A DNA stretch of 64,000 nt. It comes from Paenibacillus polymyxa. GTDB lineage: Bacteria > Bacillota > Bacilli > Paenibacillales > Paenibacillaceae. The translations under genes and the position numbers were made by a program. This document shows positions 45,283 to 53,938 of the stretch, in pieces. Location: positions 5,714,001 to 5,778,000 of the forward strand of contig NZ_CP049783.1 in the NCBI RefSeq assembly GCF_015710975.1, in the 5' to 3' direction. The notes under the pieces are model-generated. The model did not search any database. It was not told the origin of the DNA and saw only the letters and a list, made by a program, of their open reading frames with translations. Position 1 is the stretch's first letter. Each line of letters starts with the position of its first letter.

Positions 45283-47265
45283 GTGTTGGTTATTCGCACG
45301 ACCAGTGCAAGACGCACTGGTAACATGTTCAGCAGACTGCTGCTGTCTCAATATTTCGGTTTAGTTCTGTTTTTTGTACTTATGATTGGCAAGCTTGTAC
45401 TGATTCACTATAACCTGCATGCCCAAAATATCGACATGAATCCGCTGGATTATGTCATTGCTATTGGGTCGCTGTTGCTTGTAAGCTTCTGGACCTTGTG
45501 GCTGCCACGTCGCGGACGTTTGATTGCTCTTGTGGTGCTCGATATATTGCTCACCGCGCTCATTTATTCCGACATGGTTTATTATCGGTATTTCCAGGAT
45601 TTCATTACGATTCCCGTTTTGCTTCAAGCTGGACAAGTTGATTCTCTGGGTGGAAGCATCGCATCCCTTATGTACTGGTGGGATATTTTCTTTTTTGCAG
45701 ACTGGATTTTATTCATTCCGTATGTCATATTCGTGGCTTCGTTACGGCGTCGGTTTACAACGAATGATCATTACTTGGAAGCATCACGAAGCTCTTTCAC
45801 AAAAAAATTTCTGTTTCGCTTCTCCAAGGGGGCATTGGCTTTCCTGATTGGCTATGTTTTGACATTTGGACCGATCAAAATATATACCTCCACTTGGGCA
45901 ACCGGCATATTTGTCGGCAACTGGTGGTCAATGGCCTTGTACAACGTAACCGGATTGATCGGATTTCATGGATATGATATCTACCGCTACGGTCAGGACC
46001 ATCTTGGGCCACAGCCTACATTGGCTCAGGTGGAATCCGATAAAGATAAAGAATGGTTCAATCAACACCAGAAATTACTTCAGGTAAAAAATGATCTCTA
46101 CGGCAAGTATAAGGGCAAAAATGTGATGGTCATCCAAGCTGAAGCGTTCATGAACTTTTTTATCGGCAAACAGATCAACGGTCAAGCAATTACGCCTAAC
46201 TTTGACAAACTGACGAAAGAAAGTATGTATTTCAATAATTATTTCCATCAAACTGCACAGGGTCGTACATCGGACGCAGACTTCTCTACCCACGCTTCGC
46301 TGCATCCGCTCCCTACGGGTTCTGTATTTATCCGTTATGCGGACCATAAATTCGATACGTTGCCTTCCATCTTGAAGGATACAGGTTATAGTCCTAATGC
46401 GTTTCACGTGTACGACAGCAGCTTCTGGAACCGTTACACAATGTATAAGGCGATGAACTATGACAAGTTCTACAGTAAAAAGGATTTTAAAATAGATGAG
46501 CCCCTCGGCTGGTCCCTGGGAGACAAATCCTTTTTTAGACAAACGCTCAACGATCTCACAACCGAAGTGAAGCAGCCGTTCTACGCCTATATGGTCGGTA
46601 TTTCCAGCCATCATCCGTACAACCTGTCACCTGACGCTGTAGATTTGGATGTTGGTGAATTTGAAGGTACGATGTTCGGAGACTATCTGAAATCCGTCCA
46701 TTACGTGGATGAGGCTTTGGGTGAATTGGTAGATCAGATGAAGAAAGACGGATTGTGGGATAATACGATTCTAATGTTCTATGGGGATCACGACAATTCC
46801 ATTAAAGACAAAGCACTGTATGAAAAGTTTTTGGGCAAGCCACTTACAGATTTGGACATGCAGAAAATCATGAATCAAGTGCCATTACTTGTGCATCTTC
46901 CTGACGGAAGCCAGGCAGGCACGTATACAGAACCGGCAGGACAGCTGGATCTGACGCCTTCCGTAATGCATCTACTTGGGATTTCTACAAAACCATATCA
47001 TTTTATGGGTAACGATCTGTTTAGCGGAAAACCTCGTATGGTTGTGCTGCGTACTGGCGCTTTCACGGATGGACGAGTGTACTACATTCCATCTGAGGAC
47101 GGTACATTCTCCAAGGGAACCTGTTACAATCTGAGTACAGGTCAACCTACAGATGTGAATGCCTGCGGGCCGGGCTATACTGAGGCTCTCAATCGATTGA
47201 ACATATCCGATCAGGTCATCACATATGATCTTATTCGCGAATGGGAGACTGAAGCCAAGAAATAA
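45283..47265 (+). CDS. Lipoteichoic acid synthase (LtaS family)
   Basis: Polymerises glycerol phosphate from phosphatidylglycerol onto a lipid anchor outside the membrane. It has 660 residues: five transmembrane segments (residues 22-220) and an extracellular sulfatase-fold domain. The catalytic Thr is T329 in QTAQGRTSDADF, with a metal Glu at 287 (IQAEAF) and FYGDHDNS further on. The start is GTG after GGAGGGGG. Bacilli often carry several LtaS paralogues (LtaS, YfnI, YqgS, YvgJ); which this corresponds to cannot be told. Alone between promoter and terminator. Confidence 0.92.
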   Translation: MLVIRTTSARRTGNMFSRLLLSQYFGLVLFFVLMIGKLVLIHYNLHAQNIDMNPLDYVIAIGSLLLVSFWTLWLPRRGRLIALVVLDILLTALIYSDMVYYRYFQDFITIPVLLQAGQVDSLGGSIASLMYWWDIFFFADWILFIPYVIFVASLRRRFTTNDHYLEASRSSFTKKFLFRFSKGALAFLIGYVLTFGPIKIYTSTWATGIFVGNWWSMALYNVTGLIGFHGYDIYRYGQDHLGPQPTLAQVESDKDKEWFNQHQKLLQVKNDLYGKYKGKNVMVIQAEAFMNFFIGKQINGQAITPNFDKLTKESMYFNNYFHQTAQGRTSDADFSTHASLHPLPTGSVFIRYADHKFDTLPSILKDTGYSPNAFHVYDSSFWNRYTMYKAMNYDKFYSKKDFKIDEPLGWSLGDKSFFRQTLNDLTTEVKQPFYAYMVGISSHHPYNLSPDAVDLDVGEFEGTMFGDYLKSVHYVDEALGELVDQMKKDGLWDNTILMFYGDHDNSIKDKALYEKFLGKPLTDLDMQKIMNQVPLLVHLPDGSQAGTYTEPAGQLDLTPSVMHLLGISTKPYHFMGNDLFSGKPRMVVLRTGAFTDGRVYYIPSEDGTFSKGTCYNLSTGQPTDVNACGPGYTEALNRLNISDQVITYDLIREWETEAKK

Positions 47266-47313
47266 CAAAAATCCCGATCCATCAGCTTGTTAGGGCTGTG
47301 GATCGGGATTTTT
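47266..47313 (+). terminator. Terminator after the LTA synthase gene
   Basis: AAAAATCCCGATCCA and TGGATCGGGATTTTT arms, a long perfect stem with T-run. Confidence 0.9.
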
Positions 47314-47357
47314 GTATTGACAGTCATTGGACTGCGCTTGTTACCATTAACAAATAC

Positions 47358-47627
47358 TCAGGAACGCAACGTTTTTTTAGCCTGATCAAGACGTTGTACC
47401 TCTTCACCAAGCATTTCCTCAGCAACTTCTACTGCATCGTCACCAAGGCTATCCTTTGCCTGCTGTATAGCTTGCTCCGCATGAGTGCGAGATTGCTCCG
47501 CTTGCTCAATCAGCTGTTCAGCCGGATGTGACAATGCCTGAGACACGGCATTATGGAGCTTGTCCACCGAGTTTTGTGTTTGAGCTTCGACACTGTGATT
47601 GTCGAGATTGGAATCATATTGGGCCAT
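47358..47627 (-). CDS. Small acidic coiled-coil protein, 89 residues
   Basis: Starts MAQYDSNLDNHSVEAQTQNS with AGGAGG 8 nt upstream. Nearly all of residues 18-86 is predicted-looking amphipathic helix rich in Gln, Glu and Ala (AEQLIEQAEQSRTHAEQAIQ), with no Cys and no membrane segment. I do not recognise a family. It could be a stress or spore-associated protein, but nothing in the sequence decides this. Confidence 0.65.
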   Translation of the reverse strand: MAQYDSNLDNHSVEAQTQNSVDKLHNAVSQALSHPAEQLIEQAEQSRTHAEQAIQQAKDSLGDDAVEVAEEMLGEEVQRLDQAKKTLRS

Positions 47628-47720
47628 GAGTCACTCCTCCTTCTGGGCATGGTCTACATTCATTAGCATGGATCAGAAGGAGGGGAACTATTCAAAAGGT
47701 GCCAACGATGCGCACTCGAA

Positions 47721-47942
47721 CTATTTTATAAAGCGTGCAGCCTTCTCTAATACTTCATCCTCTGTGGCCGCACTCACATAACGTCCGTTCACATACACAA
47801 ACGCCCGTTTTCCACAAGGACCGCAATACGACTTGCAACCGATTTTGATCTCCGCATCGGGTGCCATCTTTTTCAACTTAGGCAAGATCGTTTTTAAGCG
47901 GATATGATTGCACTCATCACATACGCGAATATCATTGGCCAT
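47721..47942 (-). CDS. DUF1450 family protein (YuzB-like)
   Basis: A 73-residue thioredoxin-like small protein with four or five cysteines: CDEC near the N-terminus (VCDECNHIRL) and CKSYCGPCGKRAF in the middle, the typical YuzB/DUF1450 arrangement resembling thin ferredoxin-like or NifU-associated proteins. GGAGGG lies 8 nt before the ATG. It is 23 bp downstream of the IscA-like gene, and the pair recalls the yuzB/yutM neighbourhood in Bacillus linked with Fe-S metabolism. Function unproven. Confidence 0.75.
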   Translation of the reverse strand: MANDIRVCDECNHIRLKTILPKLKKMAPDAEIKIGCKSYCGPCGKRAFVYVNGRYVSAATEDEVLEKAARFIK

Positions 47943-47965
47943 CTGTCATCCCTCCGAGCTCCGGC

Positions 47966-48268
47966 TTAGTGGTCGCCGTGATTACCTTGGGAAGGGTTAG
48001 TAATAACAAATCCTTCTTCGGGGAAGTACAAGTAATCAATTTTCACACCATCCAGCAACGGCTGACCGCTTTCCAAAATTACATCAATACCTTTATCTGT
48101 AGATACAACAGTATCTGTTTCCTTAGGCGTGTCCAAATCTAGCCCGTAATGAGCATGATCTCCATGAGCATGAGTAATAACAACGCGCAGGCTCTTCCCT
48201 TGGTTCTCTTCCTTATCCAATTCAAGCTTCAATACTTTAGCTGCATTACGAGTAATTTTGCAGTTCAT
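47966..48268 (-). CDS. IscA/HesB-fold protein with histidines in place of the cluster cysteines
   Basis: A 100-residue protein fitting the IscA/HesB fold: start MNCKITRNAAKVLKLELDKE, core LRVVITHAHGDHAHYGLDLD and end IDYLYFPEEGFVITNPSQG. In A-type Fe-S carriers, one Cys sits in the first core loop and two in a C-terminal CxC. Here the loop has HAHGDHAH (His 33, 35, 38, 40) and the end is NHGDH (His 97, 100); the only Cys is residue 3. Metal binding through His is likely, but Fe-S carrier function of the usual kind is doubtful. AAGGAGATG precedes the ATG. Confidence 0.75.
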   Translation of the reverse strand: MNCKITRNAAKVLKLELDKEENQGKSLRVVITHAHGDHAHYGLDLDTPKETDTVVSTDKGIDVILESGQPLLDGVKIDYLYFPEEGFVITNPSQGNHGDH

Positions 48269-48475
48269 TAAACTTCATCTCCTTCATATTCATTAAATGA
48301 AATGTGGTTCGATGGAAATATATCCACACCACACAACCTAGCGGATAAAATCAACAATTCCAAAAATTAGCCCCTCTCCTTGATGAAAAGAAGTTGTGCA
48401 GCATAGCACAAGGCAATATTCCTATTGTAAAGAAAATCGCAAAAAATCGCAATCACGAAAATCATAAGTTTACAT

Positions 48476-48742
48476 CTATCGAACACGTACGTGCTGTTTT
48501 TCAATCACATCAGGATATTTTCGTTCAGCACGGGTGACGAACCAATTCATAAGCAATAACGTCACACCAATGTCGTCGATGGGCATAAATGGCATGACAT
48601 CAGGCAGTATCCAATAAAGCAATACAGGCACCGCAAAAAGTAATTTTTCACCCAAAGGAATCCTCGAAGAGGTAATCAATCGGGGGATACGACGAAATAC
48701 ATGTGACCACTGACGGAGAGATAGTAGTTTTTTCCACTTCAT
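48476..48742 (-). CDS. DUF1232 (YkvA-like) membrane protein
   Basis: An 88-residue protein with a basic amphipathic N-terminus and two hydrophobic segments around the DUF1232 signature (LLYWILPDVMPFMPIDDIGV). The PD...P.D.G pattern is diagnostic. Function unknown. GGAG lies 10 nt before the ATG. Confidence 0.75.
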   Translation of the reverse strand: MKWKKLLSLRQWSHVFRRIPRLITSSRIPLGEKLLFAVPVLLYWILPDVMPFMPIDDIGVTLLLMNWFVTRAERKYPDVIEKQHVRVR

Positions 48743-48803
48743 AGGTTGTTCACTCCATTTCCAATGCTCCTAAGTATATATACCCTATGGAAGGGACAAG
48801 TAA

Positions 48804-48833
48804 AGAGGAACACGTGTAAAAAACGTGCTCCTC
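48804..48833 (-). terminator. Terminator after the LysM-M14 gene
   Basis: Minus-strand GGAGCACGT...ACGTGTTCCTCTTT hairpin, about 45 nt after the stop codon. Confidence 0.65.
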
Positions 48834-48878
48834 CTAATACGTGTAAATGATGCAATACGTTTCAGCAGGTCCAATCTG

Positions 48879-50132
48879 TTACCATGACAGCACCGTCGCC
48901 ATTAACATGCCAACTTCTGCTGCAATATCCTCATAATCACGCATAGGCAGCGGATTTACGCCCAGACCAACTTCAACGGTAAATCCCGGTTTACCAAACC
49001 GTTGTATAAACCAATCCTTATACCCTGCATCGCTTCCCCCCAGCTTTACCGCCCGATACCCTGTTGCGGCAGCCAGCTGCAATGCCCAATCTCGGCTCTC
49101 CTTAGGCTCTAGATCCCGATAATTCCAATAGATTTCCTGTCCCTGGCTGTGTATGGATAATACCATGTCGAACTGTTCGCGCTCCGTTAGATCGGCAAGG
49201 GCCTTGGACTCTGGCTCAGACAAAGGTGCAGGTCCTGCATAGTCTCGTCGAGACGGACCTGTTTTACCGCGTCTGCGCACCTCCTCCTCCCAATACGCCG
49301 GAAACTGATCGTTGAGGTCAACACCGCGAATATTGGCCTTCCAGCCACGAAAATCAGCACGTCCTTCATTCCATTTTCTGAGTTCATGATACAGCGGATG
49401 AGTTGGGAGTACACCCTGTTGCACCAGCTCCACTCCATCTGGATTGACCATTGGTACCCCCCACAAGGATGTATGCTCCATTAAATCCTGCGGAGAGCCT
49501 CCATACACCCATGGATTTCCTGTCGGTTTCCTCCATTCATCGTGAAGTTGCCCAGCATCCCGTTCTCCAGCACCATCAATCCCTCGTGCATATTGTTCTA
49601 TAAAACGCAGCAAACAAGGTGTCGTCAACCATTCGTTAGCATGTACAGAAGCGTTGGCATGAATTTTCCTCGTTCCCTGCCCAATCCGTATATAAGGGAT
49701 ATCCTTCCCCATGACACTGGTGCCAATGCTGCCAACTTCAATAAACGGAAATCTGTGGACCAATGCCTTCAGGTCTTCCATTAAATCTTCATAGCTATAC
49801 TCTCCACGTAACCGTACAATCTGATCCCGATGGTCTTCAGGAATGATAATTATCTTTCCTTCCACGAAGTTATGCTCCGCAAGTCCCGAATTAGCGAGCC
49901 GCAGCTCATCAAGCTCTACACCGAACTGTTTGGCAATCTGTCTTGCATTCTCCCCAGACTGAATAACGTATTTACGATCCGTAGACGGACGAATATATAG
50001 CAATTGACCACAAATCAGATAGGGTTGCGTGGCGGCCCACGGATTATCTGCGATCAAAGTATCCGCCGATAGTTTAAAAGCCGAGGCGACCCGGTGCAAT
50101 GTATCTCCTTTTTGAACGATATATTCCCTCAT
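48879..50132 (-). CDS. LysM-containing M14 carboxypeptidase (gamma-D-glutamyl-diaminopimelate peptidase type)
   Basis: A wall-active zinc peptidase of 417 residues. Two LysM domains (residues 2-48, YIVQKGDTLHRVA; 53-97, YVIQSGENARQIA) bind peptidoglycan. The M14 domain follows with zinc ligands HANEW (His, Glu) and SIHSQG (His) and the catalytic Glu in FTVEVGLG. This is the layout of endopeptidase I / YqgT, which cuts between gamma-D-Glu and diaminopimelate during sporulation or wall turnover. No signal peptide is seen, as in the sporulation-related homologues. AAGGGG is 8 nt before the ATG. Confidence 0.9.
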   Translation of the reverse strand: MREYIVQKGDTLHRVASAFKLSADTLIADNPWAATQPYLICGQLLYIRPSTDRKYVIQSGENARQIAKQFGVELDELRLANSGLAEHNFVEGKIIIIPEDHRDQIVRLRGEYSYEDLMEDLKALVHRFPFIEVGSIGTSVMGKDIPYIRIGQGTRKIHANASVHANEWLTTPCLLRFIEQYARGIDGAGERDAGQLHDEWRKPTGNPWVYGGSPQDLMEHTSLWGVPMVNPDGVELVQQGVLPTHPLYHELRKWNEGRADFRGWKANIRGVDLNDQFPAYWEEEVRRRGKTGPSRRDYAGPAPLSEPESKALADLTEREQFDMVLSIHSQGQEIYWNYRDLEPKESRDWALQLAAATGYRAVKLGGSDAGYKDWFIQRFGKPGFTVEVGLGVNPLPMRDYEDIAAEVGMLMATVLSW

Positions 50133-50203
50133 CTTACTACGCCCCTTCCATCTGCCTTACTGCATGTTATGCAGACGCTGCGTGTCTTGATGTAGCGAAA
50201 AGC

Positions 50204-50249
50204 AAAACAACCAACTTCTTTTGTCCAATGACAAAAAAGTTGGTTGTCT
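50204..50249 (-). terminator. Terminator after the racemase gene
   Basis: Minus-strand ACAACCAACTT and AAGTTGGTTGT arms with TTTT, directly behind the stop codon. Confidence 0.75.
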
Positions 50250-50251
50250 CG

Positions 50252-51067
50252 TTAATCCAGATGAGTGACTTGCCAGACAACAGGCGTTTGCCGAATCTGC
50301 TCCCCAAGCCACTGTGCGGCAATGCGCTGGAACAACTCTGGATCGCCGGAACAAAAAAGCTGATGCACTGGCGTTTCGTCCCCGGCCTCCAATTTGCCCT
50401 TGTTATACAAAATGGTACTTGTCTCTCGCGCTGTTTCATCTGCCGAGCTAATGAGCTTCACCGCAGGACCCATGACTTCCTGAATCGTTTCCTTCAAAAA
50501 AGGATAATGCGTACAACCAAGAATCAGACAATCAATCGTATACGTTTGAATAGGTCTCAATGATTCCTCCACAACCTGCGATGTCGTTTTGGAGCGGAAC
50601 AACCCTTGTTCTACCAAAGGCACAAGCGCAGGGCAAGCGTGGCTCACCACGTCTACATAGGGAGACAACTGCTTGAGCGCAGCTGTATATGCTCCGCTTC
50701 GAATCGTACCGACAGTTCCAATCACCCCGACATACCCAGTAGCGGTCGCGCTGATCGCAGCACGAGCCCCAGGGTGGATAACTCCGATCACCGGAATGGA
50801 TACCTTTTGGCTTATATACTCCAATGCCGCAGCCGTTGCTGTGTTACAAGCAATAATAATGACTTTCGGATTAAACTGAATCAGAAAATCAACCATTTGC
50901 TCTGTAAATTTTTTAACCTCTTCCGATGGTCGGGGACCATACGGGGTGCGCGCAGTGTCTCCAAAATAAATGATTTTTTCCCGCGGAAGCTGACGCATGA
51001 CTTCTTTAACAACCGTCAGACCTCCTACACCGGAATCCAATATTGCAATCGCTTGCTGCACGTACAC
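50252..51067 (-). CDS. racE: Glutamate racemase
   Basis: Supplies D-glutamate for peptidoglycan; 271 residues. Both catalytic cysteines are visible: C74 in IIACNTATA and C185 in LGCTHYPF; the N-terminal IAILDSGVGGLTV with its catalytic-site Asp and the EKIIYFGDTARTPYG stretch also fit. The start is GTG 6 nt after AAGGAAGC; a second GTG two codons later is an alternative. Confidence 0.95.
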   Translation of the reverse strand: MYVQQAIAILDSGVGGLTVVKEVMRQLPREKIIYFGDTARTPYGPRPSEEVKKFTEQMVDFLIQFNPKVIIIACNTATAAALEYISQKVSIPVIGVIHPGARAAISATATGYVGVIGTVGTIRSGAYTAALKQLSPYVDVVSHACPALVPLVEQGLFRSKTTSQVVEESLRPIQTYTIDCLILGCTHYPFLKETIQEVMGPAVKLISSADETARETSTILYNKGKLEAGDETPVHQLFCSGDPELFQRIAAQWLGEQIRQTPVVWQVTHLD

Positions 51068-51194
51068 ACCGCTTCCTTTTTTTGTTTAAATATGAGTTAT
51101 TTCATCTCAGAAATCTATCCGTTGCTACATACTTTATGTCGTATTGGCGTAAAAGGTACCCCCAAAGATTACCCTAAAACGAGGAAGCGATCAA

Positions 51195-51225
51195 CAAAAA
51201 GGCTTCATCCCAACGGGAGAAGCCA
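51195..51225 (-). terminator. Terminator after the YtxH gene
   Basis: Minus-strand GGCTTCTCC-cgttg-GGATGAAGCC followed by TTTTTG. Confidence 0.75.
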
Positions 51226-51271
51226 CAAACTCAAGTTATAGTCAGTTGTTTCGCCTACGATATACGGACAG

Positions 51272-51595
51272 TTACAAAGCATCCTCTTCCTTATTCTCTT
51301 GATCAGGCACGGATGAAATGCTAACCTCTGGAACAATATTACTCTTTTTACGCCATTGACCTATTTCGTGAATGACGGCTGAGGCTGTTTCCTTAATTTT
51401 GTCAGTATACTCCATGGAGGTGTCTGAAATTTTCCCTGCAAGCTCCTGCCCCTTGTCACTCACGTGACGCGCCTGGTCTGTAATATCCTGACGCAGCTCG
51501 CGACCTGACTTAGGAGCAAATAACAACGCAGCAACCGAACCAGCAATACTGCCTGCCAACGCGCCACGGATAAAGCTTTTGTAGTTCTCCTTCAT
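51272..51595 (-). CDS. YtxH-domain protein
   Basis: A 107-residue protein with an N-terminal Gly/Ala-rich membrane segment (FIRGALAGSIAGSVAALLFAP) and the YtxH motif FAPKSGRELRQDI, then a helical amphipathic region. Family members are general-stress or envelope proteins of unknown mechanism. The second ATG is chosen because AAGGGAG stands 8 nt before it. Confidence 0.8.
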   Translation of the reverse strand: MKENYKSFIRGALAGSIAGSVAALLFAPKSGRELRQDITDQARHVSDKGQELAGKISDTSMEYTDKIKETASAVIHEIGQWRKKSNIVPEVSISSVPDQENKEEDAL

Positions 51596-51692
51596 ATTCA
51601 TCTCTCCCTTGTGCCCGGGCGAATGCCCATCTGTTAATGCATTATAAGCATGGAGAGCCTGTCATGATACAGAGAACAAGCCAGAAAAATTT

Positions 51693-52340
51693 CTACTTAT
51701 TTTTGGAGCGGATACGATACAAGCAGCAACGGCCTCCATCCGCCAAACAATCCTCACGGACAACCTCGGCATCAAGCAGCTCCTCAAACATTTGCTGTTC
51801 GCACTCACAAGCCTTGCGGTAACGATTGGCAATCTGAGAGATAGGACAATTGTACTCCATAATAGAGTAACTTCCATCCTCTTCCTCACGCCACTCTGCC
51901 ATATAACCTGAAGCGTTCTGGATGCCCGAAAGCTTTTCTACACGTGAAGCTAGTGTAGACTCACTCTCGATGTGAGGGGCGTAGCGCTTCATCATTTTAC
52001 GTTTTCTACCATCAAACAACGAGTGAACAGCTTCCATTCCCTGCTCTTCATCCAGCTCCTCTAACAGTTCCAGTAACAGATGATCATAATTACGAGGAAA
52101 CTGCTCGCTTCCCTGATCGCTCAGGCTGTACAAAAACGTCGGACGTCCCATCGCCTGTCTCAGGATCGTAGCCACAATCAGACCATCCTGCTCCATCAAT
52201 TTGAGATGCCTGCGCACCCCCATTTCGGTAATGCCCAATTGAGCTGCCAAGCTTCCGACGCCCACAGGTCCCTGGGTTTTCAATAGTGTTAAAATCATGC
52301 GCCTAGTGGGCATTTCGGGTACGATATACTTATCCGTCAC
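51693..52340 (-). CDS. SufR-like HTH regulator with C-terminal Cys cluster
   Basis: A 215-residue DeoR/ArsR-type winged-helix protein (GVGSLAAQLGITEMGVRRHLKLM) with a C-terminal part holding NCPISQIANRYRKACEC and EDCLADGGRCCLY. The CPI...CX12C spacing is that of SufR-type repressors, which sense Fe-S status with a cluster on these cysteines. The start is GTG 5 nt after AAAGG. It follows the DUF86 gene by 8 bp. No suf operon is in the window, so target genes are unknown. Confidence 0.75.
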   Translation of the reverse strand: MTDKYIVPEMPTRRMILTLLKTQGPVGVGSLAAQLGITEMGVRRHLKLMEQDGLIVATILRQAMGRPTFLYSLSDQGSEQFPRNYDHLLLELLEELDEEQGMEAVHSLFDGRKRKMMKRYAPHIESESTLASRVEKLSGIQNASGYMAEWREEEDGSYSIMEYNCPISQIANRYRKACECEQQMFEELLDAEVVREDCLADGGRCCLYRIRSKNK

Positions 52341-52348
52341 TTTTGCCT

Positions 52349-52789
52349 TTACACTCCCTCGGGCTGAGGACCCAATTCCTTATTTAAATAATCGTGCACG
52401 CTAGATACAAAAAGCTCCAGCAACCCAGGCAGCTTAGGTGTGAGTGGGTGAAGGCTTGTCCGGTCCCAATAAAAATACTCCTGTACTAAGGGTTTGCGCA
52501 AGGCTACCAGCTCTAATAGTGAATGAAATACGGTATCATCCAATACACCTTCCTCATGAATGATACCGATAATGTCCTCATAGCTACTGGCGTCACGCAT
52601 AATAAAACCGTCGATGATATAGCTCCCTACGTCCGTTACCGTCTCAATGGCCAGATGAAGACACCGCTCCTGCACTAGCCCCTGCAACAGATCGCCTTTC
52701 CAGGCGGCGGATGTCTGGCGAAGGCCGTCGACAATGTCGGGAACAGCCCCTAGTCGAAGCTCAATTTGTTCCCGGTTGACATAATACAA
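52349..52789 (-). CDS. DUF86 family protein (YutE-like, HepT superfamily)
   Basis: A 146-residue all-helical protein of the HepT/DUF86 superfamily, whose best-known members are RNase partners of MNT nucleotidyltransferases. HepT toxins need an R-x4-6-H-x-Y motif; here the place reads RKPLVQEY, with Gln for His, as I recall from Bacillus YutE. That and the lack of an MNT partner argue against a toxin role. The start is TTG after GGAGGTGCAG. It is operonic with the SufR-like gene downstream and 24 bp behind the Dabb gene. Confidence 0.7.
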   Translation of the reverse strand: MYYVNREQIELRLGAVPDIVDGLRQTSAAWKGDLLQGLVQERCLHLAIETVTDVGSYIIDGFIMRDASSYEDIIGIIHEEGVLDDTVFHSLLELVALRKPLVQEYFYWDRTSLHPLTPKLPGLLELFVSSVHDYLNKELGPQPEGV

Positions 52790-52813
52790 AGTTCTGCACC
52801 TCCAGTAACCGCT

Positions 52814-53101
52814 TTAGATTTCATAATCAACTGCGATAGATACATCCTTCACTTCATTCATGTGTACAATAATTTCCTGATGCACAGGGTGTACCTGATA
52901 CGTTTGCAAGTCTTCCAATGTTTCTACCACAGCGGTAAGGGAAATATCATAAGAACGTTCCGAACGAATCACATCCGTACCTACTTCAAGTGACAGCAGC
53001 TCCTTGATCTTGCCAGTCATGCTGCGCAAAATAGATGCCGTATGTTCAATGCTTTCAGGGGAGCGGTCTTTCAATTTGAACAAAACAATATGTTTAATCA
53101 T
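52814..53101 (-). CDS. Dabb-family stress-responsive alpha/beta-barrel protein
   Basis: A 95-residue dimeric alpha/beta-barrel domain (MIKHIVLFKLKDRSPESI; HPVHQEIIVHMNEVK; VDYEI at the end). The conserved start HIVLFKLK and the H.F..H-like motif are typical. Function in Bacilli is unknown. AAGGAG lies 9 nt before the ATG; it heads the group of three minus-strand genes ending with the SufR-like gene. Confidence 0.8.
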   Translation of the reverse strand: MIKHIVLFKLKDRSPESIEHTASILRSMTGKIKELLSLEVGTDVIRSERSYDISLTAVVETLEDLQTYQVHPVHQEIIVHMNEVKDVSIAVDYEI

Positions 53102-53182
53102 GCGTATAGGCTCCTTATCTTAAAAATGTTCTCTTGAAAATTTTATCATAACGCCCCACATACGGAAAGAAACTTTGTAATC

Positions 53183-53608
53183 TTAGCGATCTTTTCCACC
53201 ATTTTTACCATCAGACTCCTTGTCCTTTAATAGGGCAAAAAAATTCTTAAGCTTCGGTGGTAGCGGCAGACCCATTCGTGAACAGTTCTCAGTAATCGAG
53301 ATCAATTCGTTGGATAAATAAAAATACGTTGCCGCCCCCTTCATGATTTCCGTACCCATCAGAAGATCCATATGATGCGCCAAAGAAATCACCATGAGCA
53401 TTAAAGCCTTTCTCGCCAACCCCCAAAAGCCAGCTTTACTGCTTAACCCTTGTCCAGTCTTCACGGCAGCAGCGACTCCAGTTACATAATCAACAGCCAT
53501 GGCAACCGTGAATAGCACCATAAGCTGATTCCAGCCGCCAAAGGCAAACGTAATAATGGCTCCTGCGGTGGCACAAATCATACTAAACATACTCGGATTA
53601 ATATTCAT
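53183..53608 (-). CDS. Phage-type holin (phi105/TcdE-like family), isolated
   Basis: A 141-residue membrane protein with three hydrophobic segments and the family pattern VDYVTGVAAAVKTGQGLSSKAGFWGLARK, followed by a charged C-terminus (LLKDKESDGKNGGKDR). Such holins make membrane lesions for endolysin release or toxin export. The start MNINPSMFS has GGAGGAG 7 nt upstream. No endolysin, tail or other phage gene is nearby, so it is either a domesticated gene or a remnant. Confidence 0.8.
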   Translation of the reverse strand: MNINPSMFSMICATAGAIITFAFGGWNQLMVLFTVAMAVDYVTGVAAAVKTGQGLSSKAGFWGLARKALMLMVISLAHHMDLLMGTEIMKGAATYFYLSNELISITENCSRMGLPLPPKLKNFFALLKDKESDGKNGGKDR

Positions 53609-53748
53609 ACCTGCTCCTCCTCTCGGGGCGGTTATTGTAATATATGCAGCGACGTCGTCACCCGTAAAGTCATATGACCTGTGCATAGATATCAATTCAT
53701 AGATTCATATAAAACAAGCTGTGAAATTCACCATTTCCGAGCAAATAC

Positions 53749-53793
53749 AATAAAAGCACCTTCAAAGCCCCTATAAAGGAGCGATAAAGGTGC
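53749..53793 (-). terminator. Second terminator in tandem
   Basis: GCACCTTT...AGGTGC arms on the minus strand with TTTTAT; its source transcript is unclear because a stronger terminator precedes it. Confidence 0.55.
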
Positions 53794-53870
53794 CTTACTT
53801 ATTTTTTGAGGGAATATAACAATTGTGCATCTACTTTATCCATAACGCTTTGTTTCTGCTTATCGTTATA

Positions 53871-53917
53871 TAAAAAACAGGCTACCCCTCTCAAAAAATT
53901 GAAGTAGGGCAGCCTGC
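53871..53917 (-). terminator. Terminator after the deacetylase gene
   Basis: Minus-strand CAGGCTGCCC and GGGGTAGCCTG arms are followed by TTTTTTA. Confidence 0.85.
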
Positions 53918-53938
53918 TTTCCTTTCAAATTTATTCAA

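Larger units (their letters stand above)
53609..53938. other. Gap between holin and deacetylase genes
   Basis: 330 bp without a gene. It holds two tandem minus-strand terminators, listed separately. Nothing else was recognised. Confidence 0.6.

Noticed and set aside
52349..52789. HepT-type toxin of a toxin-antitoxin pair
   Set aside because: The catalytic His is replaced by Gln and no MNT nucleotidyltransferase gene is adjacent.
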